Under the pieces are notes generated by a model. The model was given only the letters and a program-made list of their open reading frames with translations. It was not told where the DNA came from and did no database searches. The translations under genes and the position numbers were made by a program. Shown here in pieces: positions 46,719 to 58,638 of a DNA stretch of 64,000 nucleotides. Each line of letters opens with the position of its first letter. The first letter of the stretch is position 1. Source of the stretch: Ilex aquifolium (lineage: Eukaryota > Streptophyta > Magnoliopsida > Aquifoliales > Aquifoliaceae); the NCBI GenBank assembly GCA_951799425.1, contig OX637398.1, forward strand, positions 2,046,001 through 2,110,000, in the 5' to 3' direction.

Positions 46719-47317
46719 TCTATATAATAAAATATAATATAATTCAAATCTCAAAAGATAAACAAAATGATTTTTGTTATTCGCGGTTGAGATCACTTTA
46801 AATTTTACTTTAAAGTTAATCTAACGGCTAATATTAACACTCTATGTTTAATAGAAAAAATAGGTCCCTAAGAGTGTGTTTGGAGTGACTTTTTAAAAAT
46901 ATTTCGAAGAATTATTTCTCATAAGTACTTAAAAAAAAAAATAGTGTTTGAAACCGTCCCACCACTACTTCTACCACCACCACCACCACTACCACCACCA
47001 CCACCCCCGCCACCACCACCGTTGTCGCCACCCCTACCGCTGTCGCCACCACTATCGCCACCACCACCGGCACTACCATCATCGTTACTCAAACCCCACC
47101 ACCAACATCACCATTACCATCCACGACTGTTACCATCACCGTCTCCCACCATCACCACTGTCGTCCACCACTACTATCACCGCTCACCCCCACTACAATC
47201 GGTGTGCTTAAATTTCTTTATCTCTCCTCTATATTTGCGATTTAATTTTGGGTGTGAATACAAATATGTTGACTTTTTTTTAATTACTTAGTGCCTTCAG
47301 GCACGAGAAATAACTAG
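46719..47317 (+). mobile_element. Non-autonomous Helitron, copy C, with (CCN)n core
   Basis: TCTATATAATAAAA after A; ends CTAG before T. The hairpin GTGCC-TTCA-GGCAC (47291-47304) is fully paired and sits 9 bases before CTAG. Its shell is shared with copies A and B. The core 46958-47190 is CCA/CCG/ATC-rich, shorter and less pure than in copy B. Confidence 0.85.
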
Positions 47318-47814
47318 TATTATATATTTGTATAATATATTATTTGTGCCCACCTAAAATCAAAGATAAAAATGTTAGGCCCACATTATTTACCCAAAAG
47401 AATTAAAAAATTAAGCTCATTTAAAACAAAAAAATTTGAGTCCATCAATATCTACTTAAACTTATTGAAAAATCAAGTCTTTGACCTATTACAATCTACC
47501 CAAACCTATTAAAAAAATAGTGAAAATTGGAAGTGAGTCTCCCTAGATGTACTTGTTTGGAGATAAGTCCTACAAGGAAACTTATAAGGGGCTAAGTCCA
47601 TATTTAAAATTATATGTAATGACTTAAGTCTATTTTTTTTTTTATCTCAAAAATACCCTTCCTTGAAAGGAAGTTAAATTAATTTCCTATTTTGAAAATT
47701 GTTATCCCTTAATTCAAGGTCAATTAAAATATGTCAATAAAATCTCCATCATAAATTTAAAATTCAAATTCAAAGCTCTCTTTCTCTCTCTCTCTGTCTA
47801 TATATATATTCAAA

Positions 47815-48265
47815 TTTATGTTACTATTTTTTTTATTATGTTACTGTTTTTGTTGAGTATGTTACTGTTCATGTTACTATTATTTTGAGCATGTTACTGT
47901 TTTTGTTGAGCATGTTATTACTATTTTTTTTTTTTTTTCGAAAAGATCATGTTATTACTATTATTTTACTAAATATTAATATTCAATGTTACTATTTGTT
48001 TTGTTTTTGAATATTACTATTTTTTGTGTTTGAATGGTACTATTTTTTGCGTTTGAATTTGAGAGAAATAATTATTGTTAAGTATGTTACAGTTTTTGTT
48101 AAGTATGTTATTATTTTTGTTGAACATGTTACTGTTGTTATTTTTTAAAAATATTAATATTGAATGTTTCAATTTTTTTTATGTTTAAATGATACTATTT
48201 TTTTGTGTTTAAATGTATTATTTTTTATGTCCAAATGATAACTTTTTTTTATATTTGAATGTTAT
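47815..48265 (+). repeat. Imperfect tandem repeat of TGTTACTATTTTTGTTGA-type units
   Basis: Roughly 15 variants of ATGTTACT(G/A)TTTTTGTTGAGCATG with T-runs of varying length and occasional ATGTTTGAATG units. Unit length is not constant. Confidence 0.65.
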
Positions 48266-51200
48266 TATATATATATATATACACCTAACCTATATATGGA
48301 TATAGATAGATAAGAGAGAGGGAAAATTTTAATGTTAGTCAAACTCTTAACATATATATGGATATAGATAGATATGAGAGAGAAAATATTTTAATGTTAG
48401 TCAAACTCCTAAGATTTAGGAGTTTTTAATTTTTAGTTTTATTTCACTTCTAAAGGGAATGGATAGTATGGTAAAATTGACAAAAAATGAACTTCATAAC
48501 AAATAAGTTTTCTTGACGAACTTAAGTCCAAACAAGTCCATATAGAGGGACCGGCCTCCAAATTTCCCAAAAAAATAAAACTTTTGGCCCAACATTAAAA
48601 AATCAAATCCTTTTTTCAAAATTTTATGGTTTGTAGTTTGATAACACGGCAAAATTATGTTCACCTGACAATCTGCTCAGCAACAACATATTAACCATGT
48701 TTGAATCATGATCCAAATTGTTAGAATTTCGTAGATGTCTCGATTTAAGAAGAGAAAAAAAAAAACAATGCTCTTGGTTTAGTTTTTTTTTTTTCTGGAA
48801 CTTGTTAAGTGCTTTTAGGTAGTATAGGCCTCTATGATTTCAGAGCATAGGGCTAGACATTTTTTTTTTCCTTCGGAGAAAACAAAGTAAAAGATTAGGG
48901 CTAATTTGACATTTATCACAACAACATTGCCAACACGGCACGGGGACCTCTATTGGAGAGGTGTTGCTTTTCACTAGCTGTGGACCTCGTTGTGGCCTTT
49001 TATTTTAGCTAATGGGTGGTGGACATGGTCCGGATTTGGTGGTTGGTGGGGATGGGCTTTAATAGTGGTTGTAGAGCTAGAGACCATTTTTGGATTCCGA
49101 CAGTAGCTAGTAGTGATGGACTTCACTGATGGTTGCAAAGATGGGGGGCCGGGTTGGTTCAAAATAGTGGGTTTCAGGAGAGTGAGGGTGGTGGTTTCCT
49201 TGATGGGTTGGGTGGCACATTTTGGATCATTGGAGGGCCTCAGTGGAGGACGGTGTGGGCATTGAGGAGTGGTCTTGAGCTCTCCGGTACTGGGAAAGAT
49301 TATAAATTACGAAATTTGTAAGTAACATAGCACTAGGGTTGATAATTGAATCGAGTTACTCGAGTTCGGTTCGATTTTGACTCATTTGGAACTCGACTTA
49401 TTTTTTAAACAAGTCGAACTTAACCAGTTCGACTCGGTGGTGTAAATATTCGGATTCAGTTTAAATTCTCCTCAGTTTAGATTCGATTTATTTTTTAAAC
49501 GAACTAAAATAAATTTTTAAGTTCGTTTAAAACAATGATCTCCACAAATTTGATTTGAGCTTGTTCGAATTGGTTCAACTATCAACGTTACCCAGCGCCA
49601 TGGTCCGGCATGTGGCCCCACATACTGGCGGCTGCTCATAGTTCAAGTGGTTACGTCATTGTAAACGGTGTTTTATTTGTCCCGTTGTCTAACATTTCTT
49701 TGTGGGTCCTTCTCACAAAGCATTTGCGATTAGCTCGTTGTGGGGCCGGTCGAGATTACGTTTCTCTGAGGCTCCGTGAGAGAACAGTATCCAATCTCCC
49801 CGATTACGTCTTGGGGAAAATTATAGTAACTTCCCCCATATTTTCTAACTATCGTATGGGGAATTCTTGTAATTTGTATAAAAAAAATGCATTTTTTTCT
49901 AGCTTGGATTTCTTTGCCCCTTTCCGCCACTGTTTTTGCAACCCCATTCCAGGCTTGTAATTTGATCTGCCCATTCTAAACCTAGCTCGTAGCCAAGGTT
50001 TGTAATACTCGAATTTGGTATGAATACACAATTCCAATCTGATTTAAATTTGAACACTACTCAAGTTTGGGTCTCAATTCCTAGGGATTCAACTCAGATT
50101 CGAGTTCATGGATTCCATTGAGATGATGTAGAATTTCAATTCAAATTGAACTTGAATTCCATAATTGTTTAACTCTAGAGTCAAAGCCAATTGCAACCCT
50201 AATTAAATTTTTGCTATATGTTTGAACCTTAATGCTTCACAAAAAAAAAAAAAAAAAAAATCATAGTGCTTCCAGTTCAAGAAGAAAACTCTAATGCTTT
50301 TGCCAAGTTTTTCTCCTAAATAAACATTTGTTACGTCGAAAGCACGACACTCTGGAGATGATGCTGTTTGACTCTTGTAATAAAGGCATTCCGTTCAAGG
50401 AGTTGCTTTCGGTCTTTAAATGTTTGAGCGAGTCCAAACTCGTGCGTTGGTTTTTCTCCTATGAAAAAGACTTGTTTCGTATATAGTTTATACGAGTTTG
50501 ATTGTAAGAAGTATAAAGGGGTAAAAGCACTATGAACTTCTTTTTTTTTTTTTTTGTTTAACGGGCAAGAATATTTGAGTCAATTTACGTGTACTTTGAC
50601 TAATCTCTTTTTCAATCTAGTCAAAGACAGGTCATTTACGTTGAGACTAAGATATTCATAAAGAATTCATGACGTCTGAATTTATAACTTGTTCTTGTTA
50701 CCACTTAAACTACCCATAAAAATACTATGAATTTGTAAGTTACCCAGTCTCATTTTCCTATTGTTTCTTGCTTGCCCCTATTCACAACATAACAAAATAA
50801 TGTCATTGGTCAATGTAAAATTGTGGGGGAGATTTTTCCCTTTGGAAATGAAAAGTCATTGCAATCAAACATCTTTGGGATTCATGGATATATCACAAAT
50901 TAGGAAATGTGTGAAATTACCCTCAAATAATGCTTAGACAATTTTTTGTTCACTGTATCCTTGCTTGGTTGCTTAAGGACACTCCCAACAAGACCCTATC
51001 AGGACAAATTCGCTAATCGATCTTCACACATTTGGAGGGTGGGTCTTGACAAAACATTAAAAATTCGTTTAGTTGCAGTATTAAAGGATAGATTACAGAA
51101 TTATAACAGATTAAAACCTTATAATTTAATTTTATACTGTACTTGATTGCATAAAAACACTTCTTATTATATATAGTATTATTTTAAATGTTTATCCAAA

Positions 51201-51644
51201 TAATACGTTATATTCGTACCATTGAGCTAATTATATACCTAGGGAGGTGGTATTCTTAGTCCAGTTTAAGCGTCTTAAGTTATAAATTTACTATTTTACC
51301 CACCAAATAAACAAAAATATTAATAAGTAGACTAGATTGATAGTTTTTTTGGTCAATATGTAATTAGTACTCTATTATTCCACTCTTAATCCAGTGTTTT
51401 ACCAAACACTAGATTCCAATGCATAGTATTTTTGTCTCATATTTAATCTTGTATTTTTTTCGCTTATACGGAATTAACATGTATTACCTAATATAATTAA
51501 TTCTTCTATATTACGGTAATCTAACATAAACATTACATGTCCGAATCATGTAAATAACTCCATATGTGAGGAAAAAGTTATGTACATTTGAGCTTGTTTA
51601 GACATTACAATGACAAGTCTCACACACCGGACTATTTTTTTTAA

Positions 51645-52115
51645 TATTTTATTTGGTACTTTGAAAAAATAGAAGGATAAAAAATTAGAAGGGATAAAAC
51701 ATCATGTTTAGTAACAAAAGAAAATGAAGAGTGAAAAAGTAGATTGATTAATTTTCTTTTTAATTTACCAAACTCAATCTCTCCAAAATTGAAAAGAAAA
51801 GTGAATGAAAAGTTTGTGTGTTGAAATGTATACTATTTACCTATACATCATTTAATACATGCATATATCATATTTATCATTATATATTATGTATACATTA
51901 ATTTTATATATAGATATAATAATGTAATTATATTTTTTTCATCTTTCCACTTTTTCATTTAACCAAACACAAAAAAATCAAATTTTCCAAGTTTTCATTC
52001 CTCCTACCAAACATAAAAGAGGAAAGGAAGGATTCCTTCCTTGAAAGTTAAAAAGCGTATCATTCTCACTTTTCATTCTTTTATTTTTCCATCTATCCTA
52101 CCAAATTCACCGTAA
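51645..52115. mobile_element. MITE-like element with TTTGGTA ends
   Basis: The left TTTGGTACTTTGAAAAAATAG and the reverse complement of the right end, TTTGGTAGGATAGATGGAAAAA, are imperfect inverted repeats. The interior contains further TTTGGTA/TACCAAA pairs. A similar AT-rich element occurs at about 63086-63496. Confidence 0.45.
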
Positions 52116-52681
52116 CTTTTCAAGAGTAAGAAAATAGGAAAACCAAGGGGACGGCACGTTCATTAATTTTCGATGCTAACAAAGTTAATCAACATGTGAA
52201 TTTTTGAAAGAATCCTCATGTGCCATCTACACTTCTTGTTTGTCTAAAGATGTTCAAATTAAGTTTAAATTATCATAACCATTCATGATTTGGTTGTGAA
52301 GCTGTCCACTGTGTGATAGGACTGCAATGTCGTTTTGTTTGGTTGATCATATTTCTTTAGTTTTTAATTGTGTGCTATGTATTCTATTTTGGGTGTTTCC
52401 TTGTGTATTTATTCAACCTCTAATAGATGTTTGCCGCATTGAAAAGAATAAAAAAAAAAAAGAGGTTCTAATAGAGGCCTGGGAGACTAAGAAAGTTCAT
52501 CAATCAAAGTGTTCGGATAAGCCAAGTCCCTTTGATCGATTCGCTCAAGTTGTCTTTCCTTATCTTCTTCGTGGTGTTTTGCGCTCCACTTTGCCGAAAT
52601 CTCTGATTCTCATGAACTCAAAGTTAACAGTATAAGTTCTTAATCGTCGGAAATTATATTCCCCTAAAAAAAAGGAGCATT

Positions 52682-52703
52682 GGGGGGGGGGGGGGGGGGG
52701 GGG
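52682..52703 (+). repeat. Poly-G run
   Basis: Twenty-two G in a row, about 50 bp before a SINE. Confidence 0.8.
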
Positions 52704-52753
52704 ACTTTTAGTCTTTTTAAGGTGCATTCTACTGAGGTCCAACATAATATTAT

Positions 52754-52980
52754 ATTTATCTCGAGGGGTTAGTCTAGTAGTAGCTCAGTCACTTGATAAA
52801 CCTCTTATGAGGGATAGGTCAGGAGTTCGAATATCTCACGAAGCGTTAGTCCCTTGAGGCTACCGTCCATAAATTTACCCCCTTGTGTAAAGAGATGACT
52901 TTACACAATGTTCAATATTAATCTGGTGCATAAGTGAGATAGTATTTCGATAATACTGGGACACCTAGGATATAAAAGAG
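52754..52980 (+). mobile_element. tRNA-derived SINE with 14-bp target duplication
   Basis: Box A TAGTAGCTCAGT and box B GGTCAGGAGTTCGAATATC lie about 55 bp apart, as in a tRNA promoter. A tRNA-unrelated body follows (CCTTGTGTAAAGAGATGACT). The flanks are CAACATAATATTAT at 52740-52753 and 52981-52994, perfect. The best-preserved SINE in the window. Confidence 0.85.
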
Positions 52981-52994
52981 CAACATAATATTAT

Positions 52995-55172
52995 GTTAAG
53001 GAATATAAAGTTGGCAAGCACGACCAAATGGTGGGGGAAAGGAACAAATTCCACAGATGTTATGAGTTCATTCTAATCTGACTTCATCTCCTTTGCAAAT
53101 ACCACCTTCCTATTAGCAGAAATTATACCTTTGTATCATCAAACTATGGTCCCAATCTCACTTTATTTTGCTCATCTTATATTATTTTCTGTGTTTTCTC
53201 CGCAAAGACGTAAATTAATTTCATATTGCCATCAAAATTATGTTTTGGGAAAAAAAATTGTTAAAGCATCATTAAATCAATAAAGTGAAACAAAATCGTA
53301 TAATTTTTCGGGACGAAGTGACATAAGTTTCAATACAATTTGTAACAAACATTTAAAAACTGGATAATATGATACCAATAACTAAAGTTAGAGGTGCAAT
53401 GGAAGAAACAAAACAATAGAAGAAACAATGTAAGACATAAAAAAAAATTGAGGGATTGCTTGTCATAGTCTTTAGACCCAAGGGAAACCATGCCTCTAGA
53501 AAATGGGTAAGGTTAGGGTATGGTACATCCATTAATCCCCGTCATTAATTTTGAATTGAATGATCTATGACCATCAATTGAAGAAATAATAAAATAATAA
53601 AAATCATTAAAAAAATTCTATATGTGGTATGCTCTTATTGGTTGAAAAGTGAAGGTACCGAAAAAAAAATGTGTTTTACCATTCTAAAACTCCTACAAAA
53701 TACATAGATAAATACAAACTAAGAGCTGTGACCACTCCTTAATTGATCCCAGTGAAAAAACAGTTCATGGGCACAAACCAACTCCCAAAATGAAAATCCT
53801 AATGGCATTAATAGCTTGACATTGCCCTACATGTCAGCCTGCAGCTGCTAGCTAGCTCTGAATTATTTTTTTTGTCATCAACAGGATGTTTACAAATGGC
53901 ACTCTAATCATCACCAACCTATTGAGATGAACACATGGAGTGGGTCAAGATAGCTACACTTTATTTTAATGGACTGTATATTGAAGTTTCAAGAGGTTAG
54001 ATAAGGATGGATTTGTCGTAGTTCATGTATCTCTACTCTATCCTTTCACTTATATGGTCAATGTTTGGATACTTTTTCTTTCCTTCCCCTTTTTGGATCT
54101 TTTAAGTCTCAAAATTGCAATTAAGTCTGTTCATACCTCGTCGGATATGACATTGCATATCATACCTCCTCCTCTTTCACTTTCCCTTTATCACCTCTTG
54201 CAACTAACATCAATGTGACTTTTGCTTGCTTTTTCACCTTTTGGAATAATCTATAAGCAAAGAAAGTCCACTGAAAAAAGGACTTCATGGCTGTTAACCT
54301 TCTGCTTAATCAATTGAAAAGTTTTAGCAATGTTTTGGACTTTGTTGCGGTCATATAGATGTTTTCTGACTCTGCAATAGAATCCAACAGAAAAGATAGA
54401 TAACAAAGCTCCAAAACCGATCCATTGAGCCACTTATATATATAGGAACATGCACATTAATTAAATGGATGTGTCATCATAAAAATTTGTTAGTGGCATA
54501 TTCTGCCCCGGCTCTAGGGTTCATGTCATTGTCTTGATAGACTAGTAAATGGCATGCGCATGGTGTCATGCAAAAACAGACAGTAAGGTAAAGACATGCA
54601 TTAGGTTGTGGAGGACATACCTTGGTATAACAATAAGATTGTTTCATTGTACCCTGACGACGTTATTGGTTTTCGAGTTACCAAAATAGCTTTTCCACGC
54701 GGTTGACCCTTCTCAAGTATTATGGGAATCTTGTGTACTGGGCCGTTATCTTTTTGTGAAGACACTAGATTGACTGTGACTAAAGGGCAGCAAGCTAAAC
54801 ACTGTCATCATAATATCAGAACCCCAAGAAGTATTGTTGAATATATACGTCATTGGGACAATTCAGTGAACATCTTGTGTTCAGTCCCTTTTTAGGGGTT
54901 GGGTTCTCTTTGTTACAAGTGATTACAGGGTGGATCATCTGGAGTGGCTTGTTCGGCTAAACCACAAGAGGATCCAAGGAGTGAACAGTAAAGACTTCAG
55001 ACAACTTAGGTGACTATAGCGTAAGCATGAAATAGGGTCATTGATACAGAAATTTAATGGGGGAGAAAGCAATAGGAAGCCATTGTTTAGTCACCTCTGG
55101 TTAGTATAAAAGTACCTTTCATAGTCAGCATGAATTGGGATTTTAGTTTGCTTGCACTAAATTAAAGGGTTT
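52995..55172. other. AT-rich intergenic DNA
   Basis: No gene, RNA or clear element recognised. Confidence 0.5.
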
Positions 55173-55180
55173 GTAGATAT

Positions 55181-55830
55181 CTATGAAGCACGGATACTTC
55201 GTTGAGGTTGACGTACCCGTATCGGATACTTTACGGATACGATACTCGTCGGATACTCGTCGGATACGTATCGGATACACCTTCTACGTATCCGATAATA
55301 ATTAAATATTAGGATACTTCACGGATACTTTTGTAGTCGAGCAACATATATAATTTTTTAGTTGAACTTTTAACATCTCTTTTCGAATTCACATACTATA
55401 CAATACATTAACAAAAAATTCATATTACTTCAAAGGTACATGAGTGTTTTTTAAGTATTATCTACAATTACATGTCAAAAGAGTATAAAATAAAGTTATT
55501 ATATTATAATTTTAGCAAAATTACTTCTAAATACTAGGTAAATATTAGCTTTGATTCCTTTAATTTGTCACTTCACTTTGTGAATATACCACAGCGATAC
55601 GATATATATTTTCTTGAAACTAAAAAGAATTACTAATTTTTCTTATTATATGTTAAAGAACTACCAAAATATATAAATATTAAGTTGGTTGAAAATAATA
55701 AAAATAATAAATATATTTTATTATAGCCGTATCTTGGCCGTACCCATATCCTATTTTTTTAGACTTTGTCGTATCGCCGTATCCGTATCGTATCGTACCC
55801 GTATCCCGTATCCGTATCCGTGCTTCATAG
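55181..55830. mobile_element. hAT-like element with GGATAC-rich subterminal arrays
   Basis: CTATGAAGCACGGATAC at the left is the exact reverse complement of GTATCCGTGCTTCATAG at the right (17 bp). The 8-bp duplication GTAGATAT is at 55173-55180 and 55831-55838. Inside each end is a field of GGATAC/CGTATC motifs (55198-55325 and 55725-55820), typical of transposase-binding subterminal repeats. 650 bp, no coding region. Superfamily is inferred from the duplication length. Confidence 0.85.
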
Positions 55831-55838
55831 GTAGATAT

Positions 55839-57934
55839 TGACAACAATGAAAAGGTAAAAGGTCTCGGACCACAATCAAGACAACAATGAAAAGGAGAGG
55901 GAGAGAGGTTATGAAAATGCATCACAATAATCGGTGAGGGTAGTTCTGATGCAAAGGTTTATGTAATCACTACCTCTAGGTGGGGCCTATCGAGTTTGTT
56001 TTAGTGAACGAGTTTAAAAAATTGTTCAGCTCGTTTAGAAAATTAGTCAAGTTAAAAACGAGTTGAACCAGAGTCAAGTCTGAATAGCTCGACTATTTTA
56101 TATATAAATGAATTTTACAAGTTAGAGCTAAATATTTTAGGTTTTTTTTTTTAAATGAGCTTAAAAAATGAATCGAGCCTGAGCTCTACAAAAAACGAAC
56201 CAAACTTGAACCGAACCTGAGTAATTCAGCTCAATTATCAGTTCTACTTTTAAGTCCAAAGTTTGATTCTTGTAAAAGAATTCTCTCGATTTACCCAATA
56301 AATTGGTTTGCACACATTTGTGCTTCTTATCCTTATACGTCTTCCCCAATTTTTATAAAAAAATTCTATCATGAAAAATCGTTCAATCATATATCTTTTT
56401 TTGTCCTTTTGGTTCTTATCATTCAGATGAATGCACTATTTCCATTACCTAGTTAAAGTAATACCTTAAAATCACTTTACACATCAAAGGTTGGACACAA
56501 GGACAACTTAATGGTACATTGGTGCCTACCATTTTCTACTAACAAATGGAGTAAATCAATCTAACAGATAATGATGTCATAGTCATAAGCAACCTTACCT
56601 TATAATGATAAGAACTACCCACCAAATACCCAAATCAATAATATGATAGAAATTTGATGAAAAAAGCAAAATCAAGTACAATATCTTTATGCTTTTATGG
56701 GGGGGGGGGGGGGGGGTTACTTTGAGTACCATCCTTCCTGCATGAGACAAAATGCTTACAAGAAAGCGTTCACTGTTGAGTTTAGCTCCCCTCATCCTTT
56801 GTTTTGTTGCCAATGTGGGCTTCTTTTGCACGTCCTTGGCTAAGACGCTTTTGGGGAGGTGGTGTTAGTTAAACATCAAGTGATGACTGTATTTTTCTCT
56901 TTTTAGATATATTTGTCTTATCGATACACTTCGATTTTTATTTTTAAATAATTCATTTCAAATCAGTTCAAGATTTTATTGAGAATTTACTTAATTTTGT
57001 CTTTTCTCTTCTAAACGCCAATTACGATCTTTTAGATAATAGATTCACAATCAATTTCAGTGTCTTGCAAAATCATAGCAATAAATACTATGGTTATCAC
57101 TAGATACTTGTAACCTATATAAGATTTGACATATATATATATTTATTTATTTATAAGTCATAGATTTTATTGAGACTTGGCGTAAAACATATTTTAAAAA
57201 CTAATCAATCTTAGTCGTGCATGCATTGTCAAACTAAAATATTATTCGCTTGTTTGTCACAAGGTTTTTTTTTTTTTTATTCACTTTTGATTTTCATTTT
57301 GTTTAAACAATTTACTCAAGATAAATTAAGTTAAGTTATTTATTACACAAAAACTCAGCTTTATATTTTGATAACCCGTGCTTAAAGGGAAAAGTAATGG
57401 ATTTGAGGGGGAGAAGAATTCAATGTGAATAGTTTTGAGAGAAATGTTAGTGGCCGTTAGATGTGTCTATTTGAGACCGTCGGATAGACTTATTGAAACA
57501 TGTTCTGTTTTATATTATAGATGTTATTCATAAAAGTATTAGGGGTGAATATGTTATTTTGAAATACATTAAGGGATGTCAATGAAATTTATCTTTTTTA
57601 ACTACTATTTTTAAATTTTTCTGGGACATAAGGGTGCCCACTATACCACGAATTTCGGAGACCCGAAAAAGATCTTGTCGAAGACGATTGGACCAGTACT
57701 TACGACGAGGAAAGCCGGTAAAAAATCGTGTCGGCCAACGTATTACTAATTATTTTTTTTTATTAATGTCATTCGTATTTGGAAAACCGTGACAATAATT
57801 TACGCATATTTTAATTAATTTTATTTTTATCCGATTAAACATTGATTATCCAAGCGGGGCCAAAGATAATTGATAAATTTCAAACAAATTAAATTACACA
57901 TGTTCAAAACAATCTAATCATGTTAAAAAAGAGT
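55839..57934. other. Intergenic DNA
   Basis: Holds a decayed AACGAGTT/AACTCG-rich stretch (55985-56260) similar in style to 49340-49580, a poly-G run at 56700-56716 and nothing else recognised. A more GC-rich patch at 57615-57745 is unexplained. Confidence 0.4.
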
Positions 57935-58081
57935 AATGTTATTGAGACATAATTTGAAGACTTAATAATTGTGACTATTTGATTATCAGTGGATCTTAAG
58001 ATTAAAGTATCACTGAGTTCTAACACTATCAATCTAATTGTCATAATGCATTAAATCTTCAAATTATGTCCCAACAACATT
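57935..58081. mobile_element. MITE with AATGTT ends
   Basis: Inverted arms of about 40 bp (AATGTTATTGAGACATAATT against AATGTTGTTGGGACATAATT) around a short centre. 147 bp. The termini match the elements at 14028-14192 and 58314-58486. Confidence 0.7.
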
Positions 58082-58313
58082 AGTGGTCAAAAAATAGAGT
58101 AGTTGTTATCGACAAAAGCTGAAATTAAACTCTTTTTCTCTAGTGAAAAACAAAAATAAAAGTTAAAACTTATTATTTCTTGGCAACGCTAACACTTTAT
58201 TTTTTTTTTGTCTCTCTCTTACACAAAAAATTAATAATAAAGATTAAAAATAACTCATTTTATATTTTCGTTTTAAATCTCAAATTGTCTTAAATCACCT
58301 TTAAAATAAGAAC

Positions 58314-58486
58314 AATGTTACAAAACCCAAATAAAACTCAAAAAATTACAACCCAAATACATATCATTCCTTAGATGAGTGGGTTCCATCAATTTTTTCA
58401 ATAAAACTCACTCATCTCACACTCATCCAAAGGATAATATGCATTTAAATTTTAATTTTTAAGTTTTATTTGAGTTATATAATATT
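58314..58486. mobile_element. MITE with AATGTT/AATATT ends
   Basis: The left AATGTTACAAAACCCAAATA and the reverse complement of the right end, AATATTATATAACTCAAATA, diverge slightly. 173 bp with a GAGTGGGTT/AACTCACTC centre. Confidence 0.65.
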
Positions 58487-58638
58487 TTTTTTAAAATAAT
58501 ATATAAAAACGATGACGTGGTATGACCGTCATGGAATATTTCCTAGGTGTTTATATTTAGGACGTTGTGTGCACATAATTTCGCACAATGGTTATGGAAG
58601 GCAGGTCTCTCCCCTGGTGAACTCGTGCCGGCGTCGAA

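Larger units (their letters stand above)
47318..52680. other. Gene-poor intergenic DNA
   Basis: No gene recognised. Contains an imperfect TGTTACTRTTTTTGTTGAGYA-like repeat field (47815-48265), a GAACTCGA/TCGAGTT-rich palindromic stretch (49340-49580, probably a decayed element), and a MITE-like element near 51645-52115. Frames of up to 116 codons (for example 49610-49960) show no recognisable protein. Confidence 0.5.

Noticed and set aside
46944-47291. Second extensin-like proline-rich frame
   Set aside because: Same artefact in Helitron copy C.
49610-49960. 116-codon frame
   Set aside because: No similarity recognised, no gene context, near decayed repeat DNA; chance frame more likely.
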